A DNA stretch of 64,000 bases, taken from NCBI GenBank assembly GCA_964616985.1, contig CAZTVF010000007.1, positions 1 to 64,000 of the forward strand. The letters are read 5' to 3'. The notes under the pieces were generated by a model. The model made no database searches. It saw nothing but the letters and a program-made list of their open reading frames with translations, and had not been told where the DNA came from. The position numbers and the translations under genes are program-made. Below are positions 47,775 to 56,645 of this stretch, piece by piece; position 1 is the first letter of the stretch; each line of letters starts with the position of its first letter. Source of the DNA: CAZTVF01 sp964616985 (lineage in GTDB: Bacteria > Planctomycetota > Phycisphaerae > SM23-33).

Positions 47775-49958
47775 ATGAAGAACTTTTACCGTTCGCTGAA
47801 GTATCTCAAGCCTTACCGCCTGCGGATCAGCATGGCCATCCTTTGCGTTGTCTGCATCGCGGCGCTGTGGGGCGGCGGCCTGGGGTTGATGCTGCCCGGC
47901 GCAAAGATCATGGTCAGCGAGGAAGGCCTGCACGGCTGGGCGTACATGACGCTCATCAGCGATCGCATGGGCACCAAGATCGGCCAGCAGAAGACGCCCA
48001 TCGGCACCCGCATGGAAGGCCCCAGCGGGCCCATCGAACTCGAGTCGGTCATCAACGTCGCCAAGGTGGAGAAGAAATCGCCCGCGCAGGCGGCGGGGAT
48101 CGCCCCGGCCGACTGGATCATCGGCATCGCCGATGGCGACGCCAACCACTTCCGGATGCGAGATGACGCATTGATCCGCATGCTCGGCCGCATGGACGAG
48201 GGGCAGACGGTGGTGCTCAACGTGCTGCACGCCGACGACCGCCGCAACCCCGTCAAGGTCCCCGTCACGCTGGGCAAGGCCTCGTACGCCAGCTGGGCGC
48301 TGGGCATGGCCGCCGCAGCCATCCCCGACCCCGGCAGCGACTTCTCCGCGAGATTCCCCCTGTTCGTAGGGCTGCTGGCGGTGGTGCTGGTGATGACGGT
48401 GCTGCGATCCGTCTTCACGTTCTTTCAGGAGTACCTCGTCGGCACGGCCATCTGGCAGGGCATCATGGACATGCGTTGCGAGAACTACAACGTCGTGCTG
48501 CACCTGCCGACGACGTTCTTCTCAGCCAACGGCGTGACGGACGCCACCAGTCGTTTCGTGCAGGACACCAACGAGCTCGCCCGCGGCCAGAACACGCTGC
48601 TGGGCAAGACGATGGTCGAGCCCGCCAAGGCAGTCGGCACGCTGGTGCTGGCCCTGTACCTGTCGTGGGAGCTGACGCTGGCGGCGATGCTGGCGGGCCC
48701 GCCGGCGTACTGGTTCATCCGCCGCTTCGGCAAGAAGATGCACAAGGCCTCCAAGCGGGCGTTGGAGAACTGGTCCAGCCTGCTGGCCGTGCTGAACGAG
48801 ACGCTGCAGGGCATCCGCGTGGTCAAAGCCTACACGATGGAAGGCTCGGAGCGCCGGCGGTTCTTCCGCGTCAATCGCGACCTGCTCAAGCAGCAGAACA
48901 AGATGGAACGGCTGGACGCGGCCACCGGCCCGACGATGGAGACACTGGGCATCGGCGCGGGCATGGTCGCCGCCGCCGTCGCGGGCTACTGGGTTTTCAA
49001 GGGCTTCGCCACACCCGACGGCATCGACCGGATGGACCGCGACATTTTCCTGGCGTGGATCGTCGCCCTGTTCGCGCTGTTCGATCCCGTCCGCAAGCTG
49101 GTGAAGGTCTCGATGCGGTTCCAGGCTTCCGACGCCGCCGCCGCCCGCATCTTCGAACTTCAGGACGCTGCCCAGGAGCCTCACGTCGTCAACGCCCCGT
49201 CGCTGGGGCGTCACCAGGGCGCCATCGAGTTCCGCAACGTCAGCTTCCGCTATCCCAACGCCGCCTCCGACGCGTTGAAGGACATCAACCTCACGCTCAA
49301 GGCCGGCCAGACGCTGGCGATCGTGGGCCCCAACGGCAGCGGCAAGACCACGCTGGTGTCGCTGCTGCCTCGGCTGATCGACCCCACGGGCGGGCAGGTG
49401 CTCATCGACGGCCAGGATATTTCGAAATGCTCGATCCGCTCGCTGCGGCGACAGATCGGCCTGGTGACGCAGGACACGGTGCTGTTCCACGCAACGCTGC
49501 GGGAGAACATCGCCTACGGGCTGCGTCGCCCGCACCAGCAGGACGTGCTGGCGGCGGCGAAGAAGGCCTTCGTGGACGAGTTCGTCCGCGACCTGCCGGC
49601 CGGCTACGATACGATGGTGGGCGAGCACGGCGCGACGCTGTCGGGCGGCCAGAAGCAGCGCATCACGATTGCCCGCGCGATCCTGCGCAACCCGGCCATC
49701 CTGATTTTCGACGAGGCCATGAGCCAGGTCGACAGCGACTCCGAGCGCCGGATCCACGAGGCGATGCTGGAGTTCGTCAAGGGCCGCACGACGTTGCTGA
49801 TCGCCCACCGCTTCGCGACCGTCCTGTCGGCCGACCTTATCGCGGTGATGAACGACGGCCGCATCATCGACCTGGGCTCGCACGCCGAGCTGGTCGAGCG
49901 GTGCGAGCTTTACCAGCACCTTTACCGCACGCAGTTCATCGACAGCGGCGGGAAATAG
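47775..49958 (+). CDS. ABC exporter half-transporter with a periplasmic PDZ domain
   Basis: A 727-residue MsbA-type exporter with an unusual insertion. The first helix is at 17-40; residues 92-168 form a PDZ domain (VINVAKVEKKSPAQAAGIAP, ADWIIGIADG, VVLNVLHADD, VKVPVTLGK); the second helix is at 195-217, so the PDZ domain lies in what is normally a short outside loop. The other helices end near 450. The ATPase domain (480-720) has GPNGSGKTTL, LSGGQKQRITIARAIL, ILIFDEAMSQ and IAHRFATV. It lies upstream of a GT-C glycosyltransferase. No Shine-Dalgarno site is clear. A substrate involved in surface glycans or lipids is plausible but not shown. Confidence 0.85.
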   Translation: MKNFYRSLKYLKPYRLRISMAILCVVCIAALWGGGLGLMLPGAKIMVSEEGLHGWAYMTLISDRMGTKIGQQKTPIGTRMEGPSGPIELESVINVAKVEKKSPAQAAGIAPADWIIGIADGDANHFRMRDDALIRMLGRMDEGQTVVLNVLHADDRRNPVKVPVTLGKASYASWALGMAAAAIPDPGSDFSARFPLFVGLLAVVLVMTVLRSVFTFFQEYLVGTAIWQGIMDMRCENYNVVLHLPTTFFSANGVTDATSRFVQDTNELARGQNTLLGKTMVEPAKAVGTLVLALYLSWELTLAAMLAGPPAYWFIRRFGKKMHKASKRALENWSSLLAVLNETLQGIRVVKAYTMEGSERRRFFRVNRDLLKQQNKMERLDAATGPTMETLGIGAGMVAAAVAGYWVFKGFATPDGIDRMDRDIFLAWIVALFALFDPVRKLVKVSMRFQASDAAAARIFELQDAAQEPHVVNAPSLGRHQGAIEFRNVSFRYPNAASDALKDINLTLKAGQTLAIVGPNGSGKTTLVSLLPRLIDPTGGQVLIDGQDISKCSIRSLRRQIGLVTQDTVLFHATLRENIAYGLRRPHQQDVLAAAKKAFVDEFVRDLPAGYDTMVGEHGATLSGGQKQRITIARAILRNPAILIFDEAMSQVDSDSERRIHEAMLEFVKGRTTLLIAHRFATVLSADLIAVMNDGRIIDLGSHAELVERCELYQHLYRTQFIDSGGK

Positions 49959-50004
49959 CGGTTCGTCGGCGTTCGGGGCTATGCAGCCTGGCCCCCGCGG
50001 TTCC

Positions 50005-50048
50005 GTGTGCAGAACCTGCCGCTGCGCGGCAGAACCTGCACACCCTAC
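50005..50048. repeat. 45-base hairpin family, variant copy 3
   Basis: GTGTGCAGAACCTGCCGC ... GCGGCAGAACCTGCACACCC. Same layout as 14153-14197 with GTGTGCAG replacing GGCATGCAG. It lies between the ABC exporter and the glycosyltransferase. Confidence 0.65.
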
Positions 50049-50083
50049 CGCCGCTGACGTCGACGCCCGGAGTGCGTGAACAA

Positions 50084-52372
50084 ATGATGATGGACGACAA
50101 ACCGAAACCCATGCTCCCGCTGTCGGTGCTGGTGGTGCTGATGCTGCTGGTGGGCCTGGTGATCATGGCCAATCTCACCGGGGGCGGCCTGACCAGTTCG
50201 GCCGTCGTGGCCATCTCCACCGCCTTGAGCGAGGTGGGCGTGGCGGCCATCGTGTTCATCGCCGCCGCCGGCCTGGGGTACCCGCTCATCCGCCGCCTCG
50301 CCCCGGCCAGCTCCCCGCTGGCCCTTCGCGTCATCACCGCCTGCGGCGTGGGGCTGTGGGCGCTGGGCACGGCCGTGCTGGTGTGCGGGACGCTGATCAA
50401 GGGGTCGCTGTCGGCCTACGTGTGGTGGCCGGTGCTGGCCGGCGGCCTGGTCCTTGCCTACTGGCAGGCCCGCGGACACATCGGGGCGTGGACGCTGCCC
50501 CGCCGCCTCGACGGCAGGGCCCTGGTGTGGGTCGCCATCGCCGCGGCGGCCGCCATGTGGCTCTCGGGCGCCAGCCGCCCGCCGGGCTTCATCGGCCTCA
50601 CCGATGTCTACGACGTGCTGGAATACCACCTGCAGGTCCCGCGGGAATTCTTCAACAACGGCGTCATCGGCGAGCTTCCCAACAACTGCTACAGCTATTA
50701 CCCCCTGGGCACCGAGATGCTCTACCTCCTGGGCATGAGCCTGCGGGGCGGGGCGTACGAAGGCATGTACCTGGCCGCCATCCTGCACGGGGGCCTGGCG
50801 GTGCTGGCCGTGGCGGCCATCTTCCTCACGCTCCGCCGCGAGCAGGACGTGCGGGCGCGATTCACTATCATGATGCTCGCCACCGCGCCGGCCGTCGTGT
50901 GCCTAGGCTGGCTGGCGATGGTCGAACTGGCCGAGGTGTTCTATCTCGCGCTGGCGGTGCTGTGGCTGCGGCAGTGGATGCGTGAGCCCTCGCGCGGCAC
51001 GGCTTGGTGCATCGGCCTGGCCGTGGGCGGCGCATGCGCGGCCAAGTACCTCTCGATCGGCTTCGTCGCGGCGCCCGTGCTGGCAGTGATGTGCGGCGCA
51101 TCGGCGCTGCGGGGCCGTCGCGCCGATGCTCAGCCGAGCCTCAAGCACGCAGCCGGGGCGGCGGTCATCGCCCTGCTGATGCTCTCGCCGTGGCTGGTGC
51201 GAAACGCGGTGTACGTTCACAACCCGGTTTTTCCGCTGGCCACGCAGGTGTTCGGCCCCGGCCCGCACTGGGGGCCCCAGAACCAGCAGCGTTGGCAGGA
51301 TGGTCACGGCCCCGGCGTCAAGCCGCCCGTGCCCCCACCGCCCGGCTGGCAGCCGCCGCCCGAGATGGACCGCGTGCAGCTGTTCTACCACAACTTCATC
51401 ACCGCCTACGATCTGGGCCAGGTGACGCTCGTGCTGGCCGGGATCGCGCTGGCAGTGCTGATCTCGTGGCGCGGCGCCAAGGACCCATGGGACTGGGCCC
51501 TGGTGGCGATCGTCGCGGTTCAGCTGGCGGTGTGGACGGCCTTCACGCACGAGATGCCGCCGCGATTCCTGGTGCCGGCGGCGGTGCCCATCGCGCTGCT
51601 GGCGGCGGGCGTGCTGGAGCGGCTGTCGCGATACGACCGCCCGCGCAAGACCGTGCCGACGGAACCCGTCCCGCCCTGGGGCATGGCCCCGGCCGTGGCA
51701 ACCGCCATCGCGGCGGCGGCCATCAATCTGCTGGTTATCAACAGCATCTTCGCGATCACCACGCGCGGCACGATCGCCCCGCCGCTGCCCGTCGAGACGT
51801 ACCTGGACAAGCTCACGTTCCAGGTCGCCGCCCCCGGCGGGGGGCCGGCGAAGATCCTGCTGGTCGGCGAGGCCCGGGAGTTCTACTACCCGCCGGGGAC
51901 CGTGTACGCAACCGTCTTTGACCGCCAGCCGCTGGAGGTCATGATCGACCAGCACATGACGCCGGCGGAGATGCGGAAGTCGCTGCGGGCGATGGGCGTG
52001 ACGCACCTGCTGGTGCAGTGGCACGAGATCTGGCGGCTCGCCGGCACGTATGGCTTTCCGGCATCGCTGAGCGCGGAGTTGTACGATCGTTGGCAGCAGG
52101 GGCTGCCGCCGTCACTGGCGGTGCTTCGCGGCCTGGAGGGCGAGGGCATGACGGTGGTGGCGCATGTGAAACGCGGCGCCGAAGTGAATCCCGCTTCGAC
52201 GTCGGCGCCGGCCACCGGACCCGCCACTTTGCCCGCCGAGGCGGCCGAGCAGACCGCCATCCGCTGGCCCACGACCTGGCCGACCTCCGCCCCGGCTGCA
52301 ACCGCCCGATGGATTCCCTCCAGCCCGCCGCACTGGTGGCCAGTGTTCACCGTCTACGCCCTGCCGGAGTAG
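50084..52372 (+). CDS. GT-C type membrane glycosyltransferase (ArnT/PMT-like)
   Basis: A 762-residue multi-pass membrane protein with about twelve helices. The first extracytoplasmic loop has VYDVLEYHLQVPREFF, with Asp/Glu residues of the kind used by GT-C enzymes, then NNCYSYYPLGTEML. A C-terminal extracytoplasmic part (about 590-762) contains VGEAREFYYPPGTVYATVFD and a proline/alanine/threonine-rich end. GT-C enzymes move sugars from lipid carriers to lipid or protein acceptors at the outer face of the membrane. I place the start at the ATG at 50084; the ATGs at 50087 and 50090 are in other frames. The ABC exporter with PDZ domain is 125 bases upstream, suggesting a linked surface-polymer role. 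Confidence 0.8.
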   Translation: MMMDDKPKPMLPLSVLVVLMLLVGLVIMANLTGGGLTSSAVVAISTALSEVGVAAIVFIAAAGLGYPLIRRLAPASSPLALRVITACGVGLWALGTAVLVCGTLIKGSLSAYVWWPVLAGGLVLAYWQARGHIGAWTLPRRLDGRALVWVAIAAAAAMWLSGASRPPGFIGLTDVYDVLEYHLQVPREFFNNGVIGELPNNCYSYYPLGTEMLYLLGMSLRGGAYEGMYLAAILHGGLAVLAVAAIFLTLRREQDVRARFTIMMLATAPAVVCLGWLAMVELAEVFYLALAVLWLRQWMREPSRGTAWCIGLAVGGACAAKYLSIGFVAAPVLAVMCGASALRGRRADAQPSLKHAAGAAVIALLMLSPWLVRNAVYVHNPVFPLATQVFGPGPHWGPQNQQRWQDGHGPGVKPPVPPPPGWQPPPEMDRVQLFYHNFITAYDLGQVTLVLAGIALAVLISWRGAKDPWDWALVAIVAVQLAVWTAFTHEMPPRFLVPAAVPIALLAAGVLERLSRYDRPRKTVPTEPVPPWGMAPAVATAIAAAAINLLVINSIFAITTRGTIAPPLPVETYLDKLTFQVAAPGGGPAKILLVGEAREFYYPPGTVYATVFDRQPLEVMIDQHMTPAEMRKSLRAMGVTHLLVQWHEIWRLAGTYGFPASLSAELYDRWQQGLPPSLAVLRGLEGEGMTVVAHVKRGAEVNPASTSAPATGPATLPAEAAEQTAIRWPTTWPTSAPAATARWIPSSPPHWWPVFTVYALPE

Positions 52373-52410
52373 ACCGTTCCCGACGCCTATCGTGACCGCC
52401 TCTTCTGTTC

Positions 52411-52468
52411 GGTGCCACCCCCAAACTTGTTTGGGGGTGAGAACAGTCACCGACTCGGATGCGTCAAC
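52411..52468. repeat. 55-base dispersed element, copy 2
   Basis: Matches 45531-45588 with about 90% identity, including the CCCCCAAAC...GTTTGGGGG stem and the GAGAACAGTC tail. Confidence 0.75.
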
Positions 52469-52474
52469 CAATCC

Positions 52475-52494
52475 AGGCATGGTCACTTCAGTGA
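52475..52494. repeat. Single arm of the GGTCACTTCAGTGA repeat
   Basis: 20 bases identical to the left arm of the inverted repeat at 28691-28799. Together with the 52411 element, the TTGTTCTGC element at 52527-52562, and a GGGCATGCCTGCCCACCC word near 52620, this forms a patch of mixed repeats before the lipoprotein gene. Confidence 0.65.
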
Positions 52495-52526
52495 TCCATG
52501 CGCGATCCATTCGTTTTTCACTTCAA

Positions 52527-52562
52527 TATTCGAAATTCCTTGTTCTGCGGTTCTGCTGTTCG
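52527..52562. repeat. Dispersed AATATTC...TTGTTCTGC repeat, copy 2
   Basis: Partner of the element at 8417-8450. The 348-base gap 52373-52720 consists mainly of such repeats and no gene. Confidence 0.5.
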
Positions 52563-52707
52563 CTGTTTCTTCGCCTCGAGCGCATAGACCGTCATGATGA
52601 ATGGGGCACGGGGGATGGTGGGCATGCCTGCCCACCCTACACAACTCGGTGTCGTCCTCGCACTGTTCCCGACGCCAGATCATCTTTTCTAAACCGCCTC
52701 GGGCTCG

Positions 52708-52713
52708 TACAAT
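52708..52713 (+). promoter_or_regulatory. -10 box abutting the lipoprotein start
   Basis: TACAAT ends 7 bases before the ATG at 52721, predicting a transcript that begins at the start codon; the -35 region (TTTTCT, 17-base spacing) is weak. Confidence 0.4.
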
Positions 52714-52720
52714 CGCTCGC

Positions 52721-55618
52721 ATGTCGTTACGGGTGACGCTCATCCTGGTGCTCCTGCTCGCCTGCGGTTGCGGCGATCCCAACGGCGCGTCCGGCTGGGG
52801 CAAGAAGGACGAGGGCCCCCCGCCCACGCCGTTTCTGGCCTGGGCGGTGAACGACATGGAGAACCTCACCGACCTCACCCCCCGCCGCGACGACCCGCTG
52901 ATCTTCGACTACCGCACGCAGGGCGTCAGCCTCTTCGCCGCCGGCAACGAGACGATCAGCCTGCAGCTCGTCGTGCAGGCGGGTAGCGCGGGGCTCGAGG
53001 GCCTGCAGTTGACGTGGACGCCGCTGACGGGCCCGGCCGTCATCCCCGCCGCGGCCATCAAGGCGTTCCGTATGCTGCCCGTGCGGGTGAGCGAGTACCC
53101 CGCGTGGTACATTCGCACCGCCGAGCGGCCGCCGCAGCCGGCCAACTTCTACGACGCGCTGGTGCCCATCGACGCGCCGCGCGAGGGCCAGCCTTTCAGC
53201 GTGCCGGCCAACGAGCGGATCGCGTTCTGGATCGACATCACCGTGCCCCGCACCGCCGCCGCGGGCGAATACGCCGGCCGCCTAGGCGTCGTCGCCCGCA
53301 ACCAGCCCGCGTGGAACACGCCCGTCAAGCTGCAGGTGTACGACCTAGTGCTGCCCGACAGCCGCCCGCTGGCGGCCATCGGCGGCTTCGATCACGAGCA
53401 GATTTTCGCCGCCATGGTGCAGCGCGACGGCCTGCCGTACGTGCCCGCCGTCATGGACCGTGCCAACCCGCTGGTGAATAGGGGCCTGACGATCATGCGC
53501 GACCTGATGCGCCAGGCACACGAGCACCGGCTGGACCTGTTCGACAAGCAGCTTCGCCCTCAGATGAAGCGCGACCCGGCGGGTGCCATTCAGCTGGACT
53601 GGGACGATTACGACGCCATCGCCCGTCCCTACCTCGATGGCAACGCCTTCGACGATCGCCTGCCGGTTCCGGCCTGGCCCAGCCCCCTGAGCGAGGCGTG
53701 GCCCGACGCGAGGAACTACACCGACGGCTCGGCCCAGAGCTTCGCCGCCACCGTGCGCGACCTGGCCGCCGCCACGCGTTCGCACATGCAGGAAATCAAG
53801 GGCGAGTGCGGCATCTTCTGCTGGCCCAGCCGCGGCGAGCCCTCCCCGGGCCAGTATGACCGGTTCATGGAGATCGCCCGTGCGATCCGCCAGGGCGATC
53901 CGGAGGCGGCGATGCTGACGGCGCTGCCGACCCAGCCGCCCGCCCAGGCCGGGTGGAAAGTGCCCGCCGATTTCGCCGCGACAGCGACGATCTTCGCCCC
54001 GCCCGGGCAGTGGTTCGACGGCCGCCTCGCCCGCCGGCACGCCGGGGGCGAAACCATTCTCGGCGGCGTGTGGCTGACGCCCGACTGCCCGCCCTACTCG
54101 CCCAGCATGAGCCTCATCGCCACGCCCGCCGACGTGCGGGCGATTCCGTGGCTGGCGGCCAAGTATGGATGCCGCGGCATCTTCATGCCCGAGGTGCTCA
54201 ACTGGGGCGGCGACCCCTTCGCGCCCGGCGCGTCGCAGATCAGGCTGTTCTACCCCGGCACGCGGGCGGGGCTGGACGGCGTGCTGCCGTCGGTGCGGCT
54301 CAAACGCCTGCGCCGCGGCCTGCAGGACGCGACCTACCTGGCGGTGCTTCAGCAGCGCCAGCAGGAGCAGACCGCCCTGAACCTCATCGATGCGATGGTG
54401 CACTACGGCGGCCTGGCCGCCACAGGCGACCACTACCTCGACGCCCGCCTCGACGGCTGGGTGCAGGGCGGCGCGGTGTGGTACAACGCCCGCCGCCTGC
54501 TGGCCGACGAGGCCCGCCAGGCCGTCAACCCCTCCGAACAATCGTTCGAGGAACTGCTCACCCGCCGAATCGCCTGGAAGGACATCAACGACGCCGCCCG
54601 CACCATCCGCCTCGAGCAGGCCCGCACGGCCGTCACGGCGGCAAAGTTGTCCGGCGGCGGCGAGGGCCTTGCCGTCGAGGTGCGGCTGGACCTGTACAAC
54701 GAGTACGATCGCGAGGCCAACGTGACGGTGCACGTGAACGGTCTGCCGCCGCAGTGGCAAGGGCCCGCCGACGACATCGTCCTGGAGGCCATGCCGGCCG
54801 CCCTGCCCCGCACGGCGAGCGTCAGCGTGAGCGGGCCCCTGCCGCAAAACACGGCCGCGGGCAAGATCCCCTTGCGGCTGAGCATCGCCGGCGGCGTCAG
54901 CCCCGCGACAACGGCCATCGTGCAGGTGCCACTGCTGCAGTCGAGCCCGACCGGGCGGGCGCCGAAGATCGACGGCGACCTGGCCGACTGGACCGCCCGC
55001 AGCGGAGGCGTCGCGGGCGACTTCCAGTTGATTGGCCACCGCGGCACGATCGGACACGGCTTGGCCGAACGCCAGACGCAGGCCTGGGTGCAGCACGATC
55101 GCGACAACCTCTACATCGCCCTGCGATGCAGCGAGCACAACATGGCCGGCGTCGTCAGCCGGTCGGACAACCTCGTGCGGTACCAGCAACTGCTCGCCTG
55201 CCAGGAGGACCTGGTGGAAGTGCTGCTGGACCCCGGCCAGGCCGCCAAGAGCATGGGCGACGTGTATCACATTGTGATCAAGCCCGGCGGGGCGGTGGTC
55301 TCCGAGCGGGGCATCCGCACCGAGATGCCCATGGGCACGTGGCAGCCGTGGGCGTCGGGCATCCAGGCGGCGGTCGGCAGGGGCGAAGGCGAATGGCTGG
55401 TCGAGCTGGCGATCCCCCGCTCGAGCCTGGGCCCCCTGGGCAAGGAACGCGTGTGGGGCGTGAATTTCACCCGCTTCGCCGCCCAGGGGGGCGAGGCCTC
55501 CAGCTGGGCGCCGGCAGCTAGATACTTCTACGACCCGCGAAATCTTGGTACGATGTTCCTCAGTGATTCCGCGGCGAGTGCCGCATCGACAACGACAACG
55601 CAGGGCGAGAAGCCCTGA
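52721..55618 (+). CDS. Lipoprotein with DUF4091/GH-like and C-terminal CBM9-like domains
   Basis: A 965-residue exported lipoprotein. MSLRVTLILVLLLACGCGD gives a signal peptide with lipobox LLAC, lipid attached to Cys15. Residues about 40-240 are beta-rich. The middle holds a (beta/alpha)8-like region with GECGIFCWPSRGEPSPGQYD and DUF4091-like features (GTRAGLDGVLPSVRLKRLRR, LQDATYLAVLQQ). The last 220 residues are a CBM9-like domain: KIDGDLADWT, AWVQHDRDNLYIALR, VEVLLDPGQ. It is related in plan to the proteins at 19310 and 34160. No clear acid pair is seen, so activity is uncertain. The next gene starts 20 bases later and is likely co-transcribed. Confidence 0.78.
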   Translation: MSLRVTLILVLLLACGCGDPNGASGWGKKDEGPPPTPFLAWAVNDMENLTDLTPRRDDPLIFDYRTQGVSLFAAGNETISLQLVVQAGSAGLEGLQLTWTPLTGPAVIPAAAIKAFRMLPVRVSEYPAWYIRTAERPPQPANFYDALVPIDAPREGQPFSVPANERIAFWIDITVPRTAAAGEYAGRLGVVARNQPAWNTPVKLQVYDLVLPDSRPLAAIGGFDHEQIFAAMVQRDGLPYVPAVMDRANPLVNRGLTIMRDLMRQAHEHRLDLFDKQLRPQMKRDPAGAIQLDWDDYDAIARPYLDGNAFDDRLPVPAWPSPLSEAWPDARNYTDGSAQSFAATVRDLAAATRSHMQEIKGECGIFCWPSRGEPSPGQYDRFMEIARAIRQGDPEAAMLTALPTQPPAQAGWKVPADFAATATIFAPPGQWFDGRLARRHAGGETILGGVWLTPDCPPYSPSMSLIATPADVRAIPWLAAKYGCRGIFMPEVLNWGGDPFAPGASQIRLFYPGTRAGLDGVLPSVRLKRLRRGLQDATYLAVLQQRQQEQTALNLIDAMVHYGGLAATGDHYLDARLDGWVQGGAVWYNARRLLADEARQAVNPSEQSFEELLTRRIAWKDINDAARTIRLEQARTAVTAAKLSGGGEGLAVEVRLDLYNEYDREANVTVHVNGLPPQWQGPADDIVLEAMPAALPRTASVSVSGPLPQNTAAGKIPLRLSIAGGVSPATTAIVQVPLLQSSPTGRAPKIDGDLADWTARSGGVAGDFQLIGHRGTIGHGLAERQTQAWVQHDRDNLYIALRCSEHNMAGVVSRSDNLVRYQQLLACQEDLVEVLLDPGQAAKSMGDVYHIVIKPGGAVVSERGIRTEMPMGTWQPWASGIQAAVGRGEGEWLVELAIPRSSLGPLGKERVWGVNFTRFAAQGGEASSWAPAARYFYDPRNLGTMFLSDSAASAASTTTTQGEKP

Positions 55619-55637
55619 GCGATCGAAGGAGACCTGC

Positions 55638-56645
55638 GTGGGCAATAAGATTGGCTGGATCGTGGCGGGCGTGCTGGTGCTGGCGCTGATCGGCTTCGTG
55701 GTGTACAAGGCGTCCTCGCCGACGCTGCAGCCGGCCACGTCGGAGACCTCGGCCGACATGCTGGAGTTCCATCCGCTGAACGTCTCGCCGTCGCTGTTCC
55801 TGGAGGCCGGTCCCATCGGCGTCGGCAACGCGGGCGACGACTACGCCAAGGCCATCGCGCTGTACAAGGCGAACGCCCCGGCCATCCGCGATGCTGTGGA
55901 CAAGATCGACTCGCTCCAGAATCGCTCGTTCGTGCCCAAGGCCACGACGATGACCATCATGCGGCAGATTCTGGAGCACGTCAACGCGGCGGGGACGAAG
56001 AAGGATATGAAGTTCACGCTCGTGCACACGCCGAAGGACTTCGTGGTCAAGGGCACCTACCGCCCCGCCGACGATCTTTCGCGCGTGTGGCGTGCCCTTT
56101 GCTTCCTGGCCACCGTCGAGTTCTATGCCAACAACTATCCGGCGATGGAGAAGATCCTCCAGGCCGAGTTCACGCTGGGGTATCACATGGTGAACGAGCG
56201 GGCCCGCGCCCGCGCGATGTGGGATGGCTCGGTGATCCAGCAGACGGCGCTGAACGACCTGGAGAAGCTGTACACCAACTGGGAACCCGAGAAACACACC
56301 AAGCAGGTTGAGGGCATCCGCACCTACAACCGCGAACTGGATTCGTTCCGCGTGTTCATCGAGAAGAAGTACGGGACGATCTGGAAGAACCCACCCATGC
56401 CCGGCGACCTCTACCGCATCGTCGAGATGGACAAGGACCGCGCCTTCCGCGTCGATGCCCTCCTTTGCCTGGGCGTCGCACGCTTTACCCACACGAAGTT
56501 CCCGCCGGACCAGAAGAAGATCGCCGCCCTGCTGGAGCAGTTCGAGAAGAGCTCCGACCCGCTGGAGGCCGCCGCCGCCGTGGCCGCCAGGAAGCTCAAC
56601 GACGATACCGTCAAGGAAGTGACGGCACCGGAAACCGACGATTGA
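55638..56645 (+). CDS. Membrane-anchored hypothetical protein
   Basis: A 335-residue protein with one N-terminal membrane helix (residues 5-23, IGWIVAGVLVLALIGFVVY) and a periplasmic helical part with repeats reminiscent of TPR or SEL1-like folds (DYAKAIALYKANAPAIRDAV, RVWRALCFLATVEFYANNYP, VDALLCLGVARFTHTKF). The start is a GTG at 55638, chosen because GAAGGAGA lies 5-6 bases upstream and the helix begins there. It follows the lipoprotein gene by 20 bases and overlaps the pabB start by 4 bases, so the three form an apparent operon. No function is recognised. Confidence 0.72.
   Translation: MGNKIGWIVAGVLVLALIGFVVYKASSPTLQPATSETSADMLEFHPLNVSPSLFLEAGPIGVGNAGDDYAKAIALYKANAPAIRDAVDKIDSLQNRSFVPKATTMTIMRQILEHVNAAGTKKDMKFTLVHTPKDFVVKGTYRPADDLSRVWRALCFLATVEFYANNYPAMEKILQAEFTLGYHMVNERARARAMWDGSVIQQTALNDLEKLYTNWEPEKHTKQVEGIRTYNRELDSFRVFIEKKYGTIWKNPPMPGDLYRIVEMDKDRAFRVDALLCLGVARFTHTKFPPDQKKIAALLEQFEKSSDPLEAAAAVAARKLNDDTVKEVTAPETDD

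Noticed and set aside
48476..50083. A possible N-terminal extension of the glycosyltransferase into the ABC exporter gene
   Set aside because: The extension lies over the ABC ATPase domain in another frame and includes the hairpin repeat at 50005.
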